Shown: one piece after another, positions 1 to 11,141 of the stretch | How positions within the stretch are numbered: position 1 is the first letter of the stretch | How the letters are laid out: every line of letters starts with the position of its first letter | Made by a program: the position numbers and the translations under genes | NCBI RefSeq assembly: GCF_905475395.1 | Contig: NC_058339.1 | Span: forward strand, 10,796,001-10,860,000 | Length of the DNA stretch: 64,000 nucleotides | Direction: 5' to 3' | From: Chrysoperla carnea | Lineage: Eukaryota > Arthropoda > Insecta > Neuroptera > Chrysopidae | The notes under the pieces: model-generated | The model's input: the letters and a program-made list of their open reading frames with translations, nothing else | What the model was told of the DNA's origin: nothing | Database searches by the model: none

Positions 1-180
1 CTTATCCTGCCAATTACACAATCAAATTGTAAATGTAAACAATTTGGTTTAAAAAAATAAAACCAACTTCAAAATGCATGTCACTGAAAATTGCAGTCAC
101 TTAGCAATCCGATTAAAGAATAAAACTTCAAATTGGAAATTTCAAATGTAATCATAACGAAATTTGATATTGATTCAATA

Positions 181-568
181 TCACGAAGGCTCCCCATGTA
201 GGAAAGTACGGCGGGTCCAGGCTTGGCCCATGCTTGGTCCAACTATGCAGAACTCTGGGCCAGACTTGTAAGTCAGACTTGGCCCAGACTTGGGTAAAGT
301 CTGGAATGATAATGCTGGCCCAAGACTGGTTACCCCGACTGGCCCACGCCTGGTTGGCAGAGCTGGGCCATAGTTAATTTTTAAGTTTGGCCCATGCCTG
401 GTTGGCAGGGCTGGGCCATAGTTAAGTTTTAGGTCTGGCCCATGCCTGGCTCTCAGGGCTGGGCCATAGTTAAGTTTTATGTGTGGCCCATGTCTGGTTG
501 GCATGGTCTAGGTTGGGTCTAGGGTCTGGGTTGGTATGGCCTAGTAGGCCATAGTTAAGTTTTAAGAT
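181..568. repeat. 48-bp minisatellite, GGCCCA-rich
   Basis: Three clean 48-bp units run from about 341 to 485, each with GGCCCATGCCTGG, a GGGCTGGGCC core and a CATAGTTAAGTTTTA tail. More divergent units extend either side to 181 and 568. Because 48 is a multiple of three the array keeps an open frame on the minus strand; the predicted peptide is a simple repeat and is not believed to be a gene. Confidence 0.85.
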
Positions 569-942
569 TATTTTATGAAGAATTCAATTCTGTGAATTAT
601 TTGACAGGGCCAATCCCAGCTGTACTGCAGCACTGAGACAACCCGCGGTAGAAGAGGAGCAAGTTCCTAACAATCTACCTAAATCTATCAAATCTACCCA
701 ATCTATGTTCCAAATAATAGTTTAATATACTAGTTTCGCAATGCGAGACGTACCAGATATTGAGTTGATAAGAACAGATATCAAAGAGTTGATCTTAGCT
801 CATTCGAGCCGAGAAGCGATAACATTGTACCGGTAAAAATATGTGTTTATATACACCTTAGTAGAACATCTTACTAGTGAGAGGTTTTAAAAATAAATAT
901 TACTTTGTAAAAAGGATAGTGATTAAAAGACAGAGAAGGAGC
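569..942. other. Spacer between the two minisatellites
   Basis: Mixed-composition sequence with a short GC-richer patch at about 606-660. No open frame, RNA gene or repeat shared with the rest of the window was recognised. Confidence 0.5.
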
Positions 943-1840
943 GTTCTATGGCAAACCAATGTTGGCCCAGGCTTGGATAATCATTGGATTAGCCAAGGCT
1001 AGGATGCCTAGTCTTGGCCCAAGACTGGGCTCCCTTGCGTTGGCCGTTCTATGGCAAACCAATGTTGGCCCTGACTTGGATAATCCTTGGATTGGCCAAG
1101 GCTAGGATGCCTAGTCTTGGCCCAAGACTGGGCTCCCTTGCGTTGGCCGTTCTATGGCAAACCAATGTTGGCCCAGTCTTGGATAATCATTGGATTGGCC
1201 AAGACTAGGATGCCTAGTCTTGGCCCAAGATTGGGCTCCCTTGCGTTGGCCGTTCTATGACAAACCAATGTTGGCCCAGGCCTGGATAACCATTGGATTG
1301 GCCAAGGCTAGGATGTCTAGTCTTGGCCCAAGACTGGGCTCCCTTGCGTTGGTCGTTCTATGGCAAACCAATGTTGGCCCAGGCTTGGATAATCATTGGA
1401 TTGGCCAAGGCTAGGATGCCTAGTCTTGGTCCAAGACTGGGCTCCCTTGCGTTGGCCGTTCTATGGCAAACCAAAGTTGACCCAGGCTTAGATAATCATT
1501 GGATTGGCCAAGGCTAGGATGCCTAGTCTTGGGCCAAGACTGGGCTCCTTGCGTCGGCCGTTCTATGGCAAACCAATGTTGGCCCAGGCTTAGATAATCA
1601 TTGGATTGGCCAAGGCTAGGATGCCTAGTCTTGGCCCAAGACTGGGCTCCCTTGCGTTGGCCGTTCTATGGCAAACCAATGTTGGCCCAGGCTTAGATAA
1701 TCATTGGATTGGCCAAGGCTAGGATGCCTAGTCTTGGCCCAAGACTGGGCTCCCTTGCGTTGGCCGTTCTATGGCAAACCAATGTTGGACCAGGCTTGGA
1801 TAATCATTGGATCGGCCAAGGCTGGGCAACCCAGCCTTGT
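943..1840. repeat. 103-bp minisatellite, about 8.7 units
   Basis: Unit starts, taken at GTTCTATGGCAAACC, fall at 943, 1046, 1149, 1252, 1355, 1458, 1560, 1663 and 1766: eight steps, seven of 103 bp and one of 102 bp. Units differ by only a few bases, so the array is young or homogenised. Each contains the palindrome AGTCTTGGCCCAAGACT and the pair CCAATG/CATTGG. Because 103 is not a multiple of three, successive units shift frame, which explains the overlapping short open frames here. Confidence 0.95.
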
Positions 1841-1990
1841 GCCAGGCTCGGGCAATCGTCGGGTCGGCCAAGGCTAATTATTTCATCTTGGCTCAAGCAT
1901 GGGCCAACATCGGGGCGCCAAAGCTGGGATCCCCAGTACTGGACCAGGCTAGGCCCCGTCGTTCAACTATGGCGGTTCCTACATGGGTCG
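1841..1990. repeat. Degenerate end of the GGCCCA repeat region
   Basis: GC-rich sequence with scattered TTGGCCAAGGCT and GGCCAACATCGG fragments related to the 103-bp unit but no longer in register. It ends with the inverted CCCATGTAGGAA motif, then composition falls back to AT-rich. Confidence 0.6.
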
Positions 1991-2211
1991 TCAAATATGG
2001 AAAGAATTCTTGCTCTTTATAATTTATGAATAACCCCCCTGCCCCCTAAAAAAAAGAAACGTTAGATGTAGATAATTACCTTAAATTAGTTTTATCGTGT
2101 ATGCGTCATAATACTACCGTAAAAATTTAAGTTTTATTACATTATATCGTGATGTGTTGTTGAAAATAAGTCGGTACGGTGTATTAATAGTTTTGAAAAG
2201 TAATTTATGTA

Positions 2212-2293
2212 GCTGCGGTGTCCGAGTGGTTAAGGAGATGGACTTGAAATCCATTGGGTTCTTCCAGCACAGGTTCGAATCCTGTCCGCAGCG
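2212..2293 (+). tRNA. tRNA-Ser (anticodon TGA)
   Basis: An 82-nt class II tRNA that decodes UCA. The acceptor stem is GCTGCGG paired with CCGCAGC, followed by discriminator G. The anticodon arm is ATGGA-CTTGAAA-TCCAT with anticodon TGA. The A box (TGTCCGAGTGG) and B box (GGTTCGAATCC) of the internal RNA polymerase III promoter are intact, there is no intron, and a T-run terminator lies just downstream. The variable arm differs from its sisters (TTCTTCCAGC instead of TTCTACCCGC), which weakens the arm stem. First of three tandem copies. Confidence 0.95.
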
Positions 2294-2382
2294 TTAATTT
2301 ATTTTAAAATTTTTAATAATTCAACTCTGTTGTTTTAAATATAATTAGATTCAGCGCGTACTGTGTTGTTAACAAACATACA

Positions 2383-2464
2383 GCTGCGGTGTCCGAGTGG
2401 TTAAGGAGATGGATTTGAAATCCATTGGGTTCTACCCGCACAGGTTCGAATCCTGCCCGCAGCG
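2383..2464 (+). tRNA. tRNA-Ser (anticodon TGA)
   Basis: Second tandem copy, 171 bp after the first, 82 nt. Acceptor GCTGCGG/CCGCAGC pairs fully; the anticodon loop is TTTGAAA (one change outside the TGA anticodon); the variable arm GGG-TTCT-ACCC pairs; the B box is GGTTCGAATCC. A C at the 3' side of the T stem (CCTGC rather than CCTGT) gives one A·C mismatch there. T-rich terminator follows. Confidence 0.95.
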
Positions 2465-2553
2465 ATAATTTTATTTTAAAATTGTTAATAATTCTCTCTA
2501 TTGTTTTAAATATAATTAGATTCCGCACGTACTATATTGTTAACAGACATACA

Positions 2554-2635
2554 GCTGCGGTGTCCGAGTGGTTAAGCAGATGGACTTGAAATCCATTGGG
2601 TTTTACCCGCACAGGTTCGAATCCTGTCCGCAGCG
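2554..2635 (+). tRNA. tRNA-Ser (anticodon TGA)
   Basis: Third tandem copy, again 171 bp on. Acceptor, anticodon and T arms are as in the second copy's best pairings; the D-arm region reads GGTTAAGCAGATGG, with C in place of the G seen in the other four genes. The variable arm GGG-TTTT-ACCC pairs. A six-T run directly after the gene is a strong RNA polymerase III terminator. Confidence 0.94.
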
Positions 2636-2639
2636 TAAT

Positions 2640-3845
2640 TTTTTAATTAAATTTTGTTATTTCATAATTTACATTGAGCATGTAGCTATGTGGACGTTTA
2701 AACATACAAACTTTTTCAAATTTTGGAATAGCTTAAATATTCGAGATTTTTTCCGTTTTAAAATTAATTTTATTGTCATAAAATTCATCAAATTAAAAAA
2801 TAAAATGGCAGACTTTTAAAACAAAATAAATATTTTACATTTATTTTGATAGCCTGATTCAATGCAGTTATGTAGGCGATTTATATTTATAATGAATTGA
2901 ATGAAATAAATTGTATCAAAGGTTTATTTTCTTTGTAATTATTTCATAATCCCATGTGATTAATAAATAATATAAATCATTCAATTTGAATATTTCAAAT
3001 ACTTCCATTATTTATGGTGAGGAACTGTAATTACATGCAGAAATAAGCAGCATCTCGCAATAATATTTGTTTATAATTTGTAAATAGACAGTCAAAAAAA
3101 TTAAATTTTAAAAAAAATTTTTGCTCATTTAAATTTTCTGTTAGTTTTGTCAAATTTAAAACCACATAACGACTGGTCTTCAGGCCAATTGTATTCTTTG
3201 AAAATATCTTCAATTCAATAAAAATATTCTCAATTAAATATCAAAATCGTCTGCGAAACTACAGAATTTAAGACACATTCGCTTCTAGGTACACTACATC
3301 TTACCCTTATCTTATTATCTTGATGAATTACTAGTTTATTATTTAAATAATAAAATTTTTTAACTCTCGCAGGTTAAGTAGTCTCTTTCTGCACTGTTTT
3401 GCGTGCGTCAAATAGCTTATTAATACAAGGGCAGTAATTATGAGTTAAAATTACCTAAGTAAGGTTGAAGGGCTTTTTTGGCAGTGTGTACACTTACTCG
3501 GAGGCCCGAAGCCATAGTGTTACTCTGTAGGGCTATAATATAATGAAATGAAAAAATGTACTTTTCGTTAAAAGTAGCATATCTCAGCCCATTTTAATAC
3601 TAGAAAGTCTTGAATATCTTCTATCAACTACCTATAACCCCAAGGTGAAAGACTTTATTGCTTGTATTAATATGAATGTGTTTTGATGAATTTGATTAAA
3701 AAGGGAATATAATCACTTCAACTTTAATGACTTCCACCAAGCTCAGAAATGACGAATGTATTAATTGACAGAAGTAAAGAAAATAAATTATTAATAAAAT
3801 ATTATTAATAATCCAGGCTAAATACATCTGATATTAATAATTTTT
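2640..3845. other. AT-rich intergenic stretch
   Basis: Very AT-rich. Short open frames of 60-80 codons at 2568-2819 and 3031-3213 have no recognisable composition, motif or start context. No RNA gene or repeat shared with the rest of the window was seen. Confidence 0.6.
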
Positions 3846-4527
3846 GGAAAAAATTAGTTGCAGGATCGGACCCATTTTTTTGTGTAGGACTAAATGTGTA
3901 TAACTGAGGAAAAATATTTAAAACAGCTGAATTTGGCCGGAAAGGGGTGCGCCGGGGGTGGAAATAGGGAGCAAGTGGTTTTTAGCGATTTGTGGCTAAA
4001 GTATTAATTATACAGAAAAAAGTTAAATAGGAAAGTTCTTGGCAATAAAAAAATACATAACTTTTGTGCTTACCATTTTTTCACATAACCTCAAATTTAA
4101 CGAGTAAAATGTAAAAAACTAATTTTTTTGTTTTTAGCGTTTCTTTTTTAGAAAAAAAAAATCGGAAAAACTGGATATGTTGAGGAAACGTTCTGTGTTT
4201 TATTACCAACAAATTGTTTTTTGATTTTTAAAAAAAAGTTAAATAGTTTTTGAGATATTCAATTTTTTGGCAAAAACCACCCCTTTTTTCAGCTGGATGA
4301 ACAATCTATTTTTTTTCATCGTACAGTGTTGACCATGGTCTCATTTTCTTTGTTAGGATGTATATTTTCATTTAAAAAAGTAAAAACATATCATTGCAAT
4401 GAAAAAACATTGTTGAAATCGCCAAAAACTAAAAATTCAATTTTTTCATTTACACATTTTTTCAATGTCTATGATAATTATACAATTAAAAATTAAAACC
4501 GCGTTCATAATTAATGTTTTCGATTTT

Positions 4528-5022
4528 TATACCAAGCATATATGTAATATGCAAGGTATACTAAGTTTAGTCCCAAGTTTGTAACGCTTAAAAATATTGA
4601 TGCTAATCACAAAATTTTGGTATAGGTGTTCATAGAATGACCTAATTAGTCCATTTCCGTCCGTCCGTCCGTCTGTGGACACGATAACTCAAAAACGAAA
4701 AAAGATATCGAGCTGAAATTTTTACAGCGTACTCAGGACGTCATAAGTGAGGTCGAAATGAGCATCGTAGGCCAATTGGGTCTTCGGTCCGTAGGACCCA
4801 TCTTGTAAACCGTTAGAGATAGAACAAAAGTTTAAATATAAAAAATGTTCCTTATAAAAAAATAAACAACTTTTGGTTGAAACATTTTTTCGTAAACATC
4901 ACTGTTTACCCGTGAGGGCCCAAATTAGGCGAAAATTTTATAGTATGTTCTATGCTTGAATATCAGGTATGTATGTGTTATGTATAATGAAATCAACACT
5001 GACTATGCATGTTATTTCAAAA
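4528..5022 (+). mobile_element. INE-1-like (Helentron-type) short element, copy 1, nested
   Basis: Starts at the TATACC hairpin end (TATACCAAGCATATATG) and includes the GTCCGTCCGTCCGTCTG run at about 4660 and the GTTTACCCGTGAGGGC block at about 4904. The distal CAATTGTTTGTTTTCACTTG end is missing or decayed after about 5022. It lies inside the long-inverted-repeat transposon, so it inserted after that element, or was captured before its last move. Confidence 0.85.
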
Positions 5023-5050
5023 ATTGGAAAATCTGTTGGACAGAATTTCT

Positions 5051-5295
5051 TGCAAGTGTGAAAAAGGATGTATAACCTCCAAATGTAGTTGCAGAAAACA
5101 TGCCTTAAAATGTACAATTTATGTACTAACTGTCACGATTTAGAAAACTGCACTAATGCTGAGGTGGTATTTTATGACCGTAATGACGATTCTGATCAAG
5201 ATGAAGAACAAGGAACTGCTATAGAACCTGCGTCAATAATCGACCAGGAAGAGAAAGAAAAAGAAGAAGAACCCGAAGCGAACGAAGAAAATTAA
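5051..5295 (+). pseudogene. Relic of a transposon-encoded cysteine-rich (CXC-like) C-terminus with acidic tail
   Basis: Reading from 5051 gives CKCEKGCITSKCSCRKHALK, a dense C-X-C array like the Tesmin/TSO1 CXC fold, which is found near the C-terminus of some transposon proteins. The next part, LCTNCHDLENCTNAEVV, continues that pattern but lies in the neighbouring frame (the 68-codon open frame at 5089-5295), so the gene is interrupted by a frame change near 5110-5125. The tail is strongly acidic (runs of D and E) and ends at TAA 5293-5295. It lies between the transposon arms and is probably the end of its former protein. No catalytic core is left. Confidence 0.6.
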
Positions 5296-6122
5296 CGGCG
5301 AGCAAATAATTTGAGGAGTTTAAGTTTAAGTTTGTATAATATTAAAAATATAAAACTGTTACAAATTCTAAAATTTATACTTTTTTTCTTTCAATTATTT
5401 TTAAAAAGCTAATATTCCCAGCAATGATAATGAAAATTTTTTTAATATTTATATATAAAATGTCAGATAGCAAAAATGTTAATTATAACGTTTTTAATTT
5501 TAATTGAAAAAATGTGTAAATGAAAAAATTGAATTTTTAGTTTTTGGCGATTTCAACAATGTTTTTTCATTGCAATGATATGTTTTTACTTTTTTAAATG
5601 AAAATATACATCCTAACAAAGAAAATGAGACCATGGTCAACACTGTACGATGAAAAAAAATAGATTGTTCATCCAGCTGAAAAAAGGGGTGGTTTTTGCC
5701 AAAAAATTGAATATCTCAAAAACTATTTAACTTTTTTTTAAAAATCAAAAAACAATTTGTTGGTAATAAAACACAGAACGTTTCCTCAACATATCCAGTT
5801 TTTCCGATTTTTTTTTCTAAAAAAGAAACGCTAAAAACAAAAAAATTAGTTTTTTACATTTTACTCGTTAAATTTGAGGTTATGTGAAAAAATGGTAAGC
5901 ACGAAAGTTATGTATTTTTTTATTGCCAAGAACTTTCCTATTTAACTTTTTTCTGTATAATTAATACTTTAGCCACAAATCGCTAAAAACCACTTGCTCC
6001 CTATTTCCACCCCCGGCGCACCCCTTTCCGGCCAAATTCAGCTGTTTTAAATATTTTTCCTCAGTTATACACATTTAGTCCTACACAAAAAAATGGGTCC
6101 GATGCTGCAACTAATTTTTTCC

Positions 6123-6770
6123 TTAAAAAAATGCAATTCAGTTGGTCTATAAAGATTTATTTTCATAGTGAAACAAGACACAGGTTGTGTTTTATAATTG
6201 AATATAATCTAAACCCGCAACGTTGAACTAATTTTAAACAAATCAAAATAAACACATATTGGAACAGCATATAATCAGAACAGAGCGCCTACATGATGTT
6301 TCTTTAATAGATTTTTATTTTTTTAATCGTTATTAATGGATTGCTTAACTAATTAAACTTGTATTAAATATAGAAAATTTTATAAATACAAAGTATTGAA
6401 TGTGGAGTGTACTGTAGTTGGTTATTTATATGTTTCTTATAAATAGAATGATTTATTATACAGCAGTAAAAATTTGCCCAAAATAACGAAAGTTTAAGCT
6501 AGTCATAATTTCATTTTAAGTATCCGACGAGTCCTTAAAGATTGTAGGAGTGGAAATATGTTTTTAGGAGGTGCGCAAGTCGAAGGACTAGAGAGAATTT
6601 AGCTTCTTCGAAAACTGATGTGTGTAATATCGACTAATATATCATTTTACATGGAGAGTCGAATGAAACCCTTTTTACCTCGAAAATGTAAGACAAAGCG
6701 TGTATGATTTGTAACAATATATAAAACAGATATAATCGCAATTATTGACCAATTCAGTCTGATTTCTTAT
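6123..6770. other. AT-rich intergenic stretch
   Basis: No convincing coding frame, RNA gene or repeat shared with the rest of the window was seen. Confidence 0.55.
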
Positions 6771-7331
6771 TATACTATGTATATATGTAATATACAAGGT
6801 ATACTTGGTCCCTAGTTTTAACGCTTAAAGATATTGACCATTGATACCAACATCGATTGATTGATACCAACAAAATTTTAGTATAGGTGTTTATAAAACC
6901 TAATTAGTTAATTTTCGGTTGTCCGTCCGCCTGTCCGTCTGTCAACACGATATCTCAAGTAAACAAAAAGATGTCAAGCTGAAATTTTTACAGCGTACTT
7001 AGGACGTAAAAAGTGAGGTCGAGTTCGTAAATGAGCAACATAGGTTAATTGGGTCTTGCATAGGACCCATTTTGTAAACCGTTAGATATAGAAAAAAAGT
7101 TTAAATGTAAAAAATGTTCCTTCTAAAAAAATAAAAAAATTTTGTTTGAAACATTTTTTCGTTAACATAACTGTTTACACGTGAGAGTGCAAATTGTATA
7201 GTATGTATTATATGGGTATATCAGTTATATGTGTCATATGTATGTATGTGTAATGTGACAGAGTTATCAACACTGTCTGTACATGGTATTTTAACAATTT
7301 ACTCAGTCAATTGTTTGTTTTCACTTGTTAA
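6771..7331 (+). mobile_element. INE-1-like short element, copy 2
   Basis: Near full length. Starts TATACTATGTATATATG after a T-rich flank, carries a degenerate GTCCGTCCGCCTGTCCGTCTG run at about 6922, and ends with the CAATTGTTTGTTTTCACTTGTT terminus. More diverged from the family than copies 4-6, with several small deletions. Confidence 0.92.
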
Positions 7332-8511
7332 TCATAAAATTGTTTGAATATTTGCAATAACTATCAAAATCAACATCCGTAATTTGGAGTTTTATAAATA
7401 ATAAATTATTCACTCATGCATTAAACAATACTTGATTTAACAAAAATTCATTTTATGTTATATTTTATTACTACGGTGATAAAATCATAGAAAAATTGAA
7501 AACCTTAAGTGATGAATTAAAATAATCAATGTAGAATATTTCTGTTTGATGAAATAAGAACAATAGGATCAAAATACAACAATAAATATAAAACATTCAA
7601 TGTTAAATTTCCAGGTGAAGATTTATATAAATTATTTACTGTTTGAACTCTGTCTTCCGTATTTTATTTTGCTCTGAATGTTTTTTTTTTACGTTAAAAT
7701 GTCTAGGAAGTGTATGTTGTCTACTATAATGACTGAAATAAAATCTAATTATAGTTTTTGATACAAATGCAACGCAACGATGTATGAGAAGGTGCTGTAC
7801 CTTGGATCCCAGTATACATTAATGTTTCTTAACAGAAGGACTCACTCCTATTAAATTTATAAATTCCCTATTTATAGCACCATTATTCCTATACATAAAG
7901 CACTTTTCCAGAATTTAAATATTAACAGCTTTCAATAAAAATTTCATTTAGGATGTCCTTTCACTGGCAGAAAGTAAATTATGCACTTTTAACACATATA
8001 TAATAAAAGCAAGTAAAGATTTCTTGAGTTAACGATCTCAATACTTAATTCAATAAAATAAGTATTTGACTTCTTATAAATTAGGTAGTAATATCTCCTA
8101 GGTAGTAATATTTTTTAAAAGATACCAAGGTATAACACTTTCTCCTTTCAGTATATTTCCTTTGTGACATATATTATTATTGTATCTTTGATTCCAGTAT
8201 AAAAGTTTTAAAATATTTATAGTTTTCATTTAACTTTATTTACATCAATAAATAAATTTATATTAAAATTTATTTATTAATCTATATTGTTAACTATTAA
8301 ATAATGAAAACTTTTTATTGGCACATAAATCATTGTCGTTCAATTATTTCTGATAATAATTCTAAAACTTTATTATTAGTATTACTTCGAAATTGTATCT
8401 AATCAAAGTTTTAAGACAATTGCGCACAAAAGAGGCGCTCATAGTTTTGAATATCATTTAATTTCATTTCGAGAAAGAATACCATAATAAAATATATTTG
8501 TGGCACTCTTT
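7332..8511. other. AT-rich intergenic stretch
   Basis: AT-rich with polyT and (TTA)n-like tracts. Nothing recognisable. Confidence 0.55.
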
Positions 8512-9047
8512 TATACCATGTATATATCAAATATACCCAAGGTATATTAAGTTTAGTCTCAAGTTTATAACGTTAAAAATATTGATGCTATGAAAAAAAT
8601 TTTGGTATAGATGTTCATAAAATCACCTAATTAGTTCATTTTCGATTGTCTGTCTGTCAACACGAAAACTCAAAAACGAAAAATGATATCAAGTTGAAAT
8701 TTTTACAGCGTATTCAGGACATAAAAAGTAAGGTCGAGTTCGTAAATGGGCAACATAGGTCAAACGGGTCTTGGGCCATTTTATAAACCGTTAGAGATAG
8801 AACAAAAGTTCAAATATAAAAAATGTTCCTTGTAATATAATAAACAACTTTTGTTTGAATTTTGAACATTTTTTCGTAAACATCACTGTTTACCCACGAG
8901 GGCGTAAATTAGATTGCGGGCGCAAATTGTATAGTTTGTATTATATGGGAATATCAATTATGTATGTGTAGTTTGACAGTATAATCAACATGGTCTATAC
9001 ATGGTATTTTAACAATTAACTCAAGTCAATTGTTTGTTTTCACTTGT
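8512..9047 (+). mobile_element. INE-1-like short element, copy 3
   Basis: Full-span copy from TATACCATGTATATATC to TTTTCACTTG. The GTCCGTCC run has decayed to GATTGTCTGTCTGTC. Both ends abut T runs, as in the other copies. Confidence 0.92.
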
Positions 9048-11141
9048 TTTTTTCCATAAAATACATTTAAAGTGATGAAATGAATGACTGAATAATTTGT
9101 GTTAAGAAAATAAGCATTTCTCCTGTAATGCTTATTTTCTTAATATCGAAAAATTGTACTCTTAATTTTCGTCTAATTTTCCTAAATTCTAACAGAATTC
9201 ATTCTCAAAATATGAAACTTAAGTCGCAAATATTTTCATACACTCATTTTTTTTTTTTTTTGGAAGGTTCTTAAATATGTAGTTACGTAAACCTGTAAAT
9301 CTGTATAGTGTAGAATGTAAATACAATGTACACTTTTATTCGTGTTATATTGTGATTGTGATTTACATGGTTAATTATACAATGACACAGGTTTTAATTA
9401 ATACAAAGTTCATTCATTCACTTCTCTTCTCTTTAGTTAGTTAGTTATGATACAGTACAGCTACGCTAGACAAAATGAGTTCATTGTACCGACGTCATTA
9501 TATTGTTGTTATAACGCTTTGTATTTTGTATTCTATTGTATATTGTATGATGTATATGTATACAACTTAACACAGGTTATGTGTATATGTTTACTTGTTG
9601 AGATGATTTTTTTAACCTCCATACAAACTACACCTGTAAACCTGTAACATGTAAGCAGTAGCGTATCTACTGTCGATTTGTCATCCAGAAAAATGAGTCC
9701 TTATCTTCTATTGAACAATCATCTTCCCACCCCTATTAATTTTACAAAAAAGAAAAAAAACGAATAAGAAAGGTTGTGGTGTTGATTTTTTTCGTGTCGT
9801 AAAATTGCTTGTTGTAAATATCGCATCAAAACTATAAAAGTGATGAGCAAGATTAAGGCCAATTTCAAAAACAAGACTGTATTTGGCTATTTTTGTTTAA
9901 CAAACTTAGTGTAATGGGCTTAGTATCTTTTTTTACTCATTAGCCTTGGTCTTTCAAGTTTTGTTTAGTCAAAAAGCAAGATCAAAGTAGAACACCAAGT
10001 ATGCTAGACAGAAGCAGTTAATTACAACAAGGCCAATGTGTAAGAGAAACAGCAAAGTTCAAGTCTAAGTGTGTAAGATAAAGATAGTCAAAAGGGAATA
10101 AAATTGACAATAACATTTGTTCCAAATTTTTGAGCAGCACAATCAAAAGCGTTCAAAGCACTAAAAATAGGGCCTGTCTTTCATATCACATACGGTTATC
10201 TGAACAGTACTAGATACGATTATTAATCCTGATAAAGCTCAAAGTAATGGCACTCTATCCTCTGTTATTTTTTGCGTATAAATATTTTTCAATCTGAAAT
10301 ACCCGAAACCACTCAAGATAATTAATTAATACGATGATATTCCTGAAAATTGTCGTACGAGGCAATTTACAGCTTTTGTTTTCGCGTCTTACTGCCGCTG
10401 TGCCGTTATTTCCTCCTTTTGCGTGTGTCCGATTGGGTAGTACCTGTTGAGTAACTGTACCGTCTTATCTAGCTTTTTTCAAAATTTGGTGTATTAAGGA
10501 GTAGGGAGTCATCTAAGATTTTGGAAAGATGAAATGCAGAGTAGACATTTTTTGAAGAGAAAACTTCTATAAAAGCATAAGACGATAAGTGTTATAAATA
10601 ATATTTGGTACGTTAATTAAAAAATTTATAAAGAAACACAGTTATTCCAAAGTTTTAAGTTTTCACTTCCGTCAACAGTCATCATGACTGACTCTGATTT
10701 TTTTTGATTTCTGATATCTATGCGAATAAAAACCAAAAAAGCTTTTAATTATTTAATACATTGAGGTCGCTTGTGAACAGCTCACACCAGATTGCTTTTA
10801 TCTATCTTGTATTTGTATTGCACTCATGTAAGGTAAATAAATAGAACTGTAAAATTTAAGATTATTTTTTTTAAGATAAGTGCATCATTATAAGTCTTAA
10901 GATTGATAAAGAAATGAGTGGGATTTGATTCTTTATAATTTCTGTAATACACCTACAATTTTGAGAGGTATGTAAATTGAAATTTGTTTCAATGAGACGT
11001 TATTTTTCAACGAGAGGATAATCAATCTACACTTTGATATTTAATAATGGATTGACCTCTATGTGCTATCTATCACAATGGAGGTTATTCGATCAAATAC
11101 GGAAAACGATAAAGAAATATTACATATAATAATAAGATAAA
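9048..11141. other. 2.1-kb intergenic stretch
   Basis: AT-rich. It includes a small perfect hairpin at about 9106-9145 (16-bp arms, TAAGAAAATAAGCATT) and a slightly GC-richer patch at about 10365-10470 with no open frame. A 66-codon frame at 9447-9647 is Tyr/Leu-rich and unconvincing. No gene seen. Confidence 0.5.

Larger units (their letters stand above)
181..1987. mobile_element. Possible composite element holding both GGCCCA minisatellites
   Basis: The two GC-rich arrays described below lie between short inverted copies of CCCATGTAGGAA (193-204, and reversed at 1976-1987). Base composition changes sharply at both limits from AT-rich flank to GGCCCA-rich sequence. This could be a non-autonomous element whose interior has expanded as tandem repeats, but 12 bp of inverted match is weak, no target duplication was found and no transposase is present. 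An unbounded pair of minisatellites is the alternative. Confidence 0.35.
2034..2635 (+). repeat. Segmental duplication copy 1, carrying three tRNA-Ser genes
   Basis: The 5' flank (a C-rich run, GTAGATAATT, AATACTACCGTAAAAA, ATCGTGATGTG, GAAAGTAATTTATGTAG-like blocks) and the tRNA units match 11880-12318 in the same order and orientation. Inside, a 171-bp unit (82-bp tRNA plus 89-bp spacer) is tandem: tRNA starts are at 2212, 2383 and 2554. The spacer keeps TTTTAAATATAATTAGATT and a TGTTAACA block just upstream of each following tRNA. Confidence 0.85.
3846..6122. mobile_element. DNA transposon with very long terminal inverted repeats (2.28 kb)
   Basis: The left arm (3846-about 4527) is the reverse complement of the right arm (about 5462-6122) over roughly 660-685 bp, with only scattered differences and one small inner insertion. 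The outer ends begin GGAAAAAATTAGTTGCA. Diagnostic inner blocks include GGCCGGAAAGGGGTGCG, its partner in the right arm, and CCATGGTCTCATTTTC. The middle holds an INE-1-like element (4528-5022) and a coding relic (5051-5295). No clear target duplication was found at the A/T-rich edges, so the superfamily is not assigned. The near identity of the arms suggests a fairly recent insertion or gene conversion between arms. Confidence 0.85.

Noticed and set aside
181-504. 107-codon minus-strand frame with GP-rich peptide repeats
   Set aside because: Follows from a 48-bp repeat, which keeps frame automatically; no start context or conserved peptide features.
1014-2029. Overlapping open frames of 64-106 codons across the 103-bp array
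   Set aside because: They are the same repeat translated in shifting frames (103 is not divisible by three); no signal of a gene.
3846-6122. Assigning the long-inverted-repeat element to Polintons because of its long ends
   Set aside because: Only 2.3 kb, no polymerase, integrase, protease, ATPase or capsid trace, and the ends do not resemble that group.
9106-9145. Hairpin as a transcription terminator or ncRNA
   Set aside because: Short A/T hairpin in a eukaryotic intergenic region with no adjacent gene.
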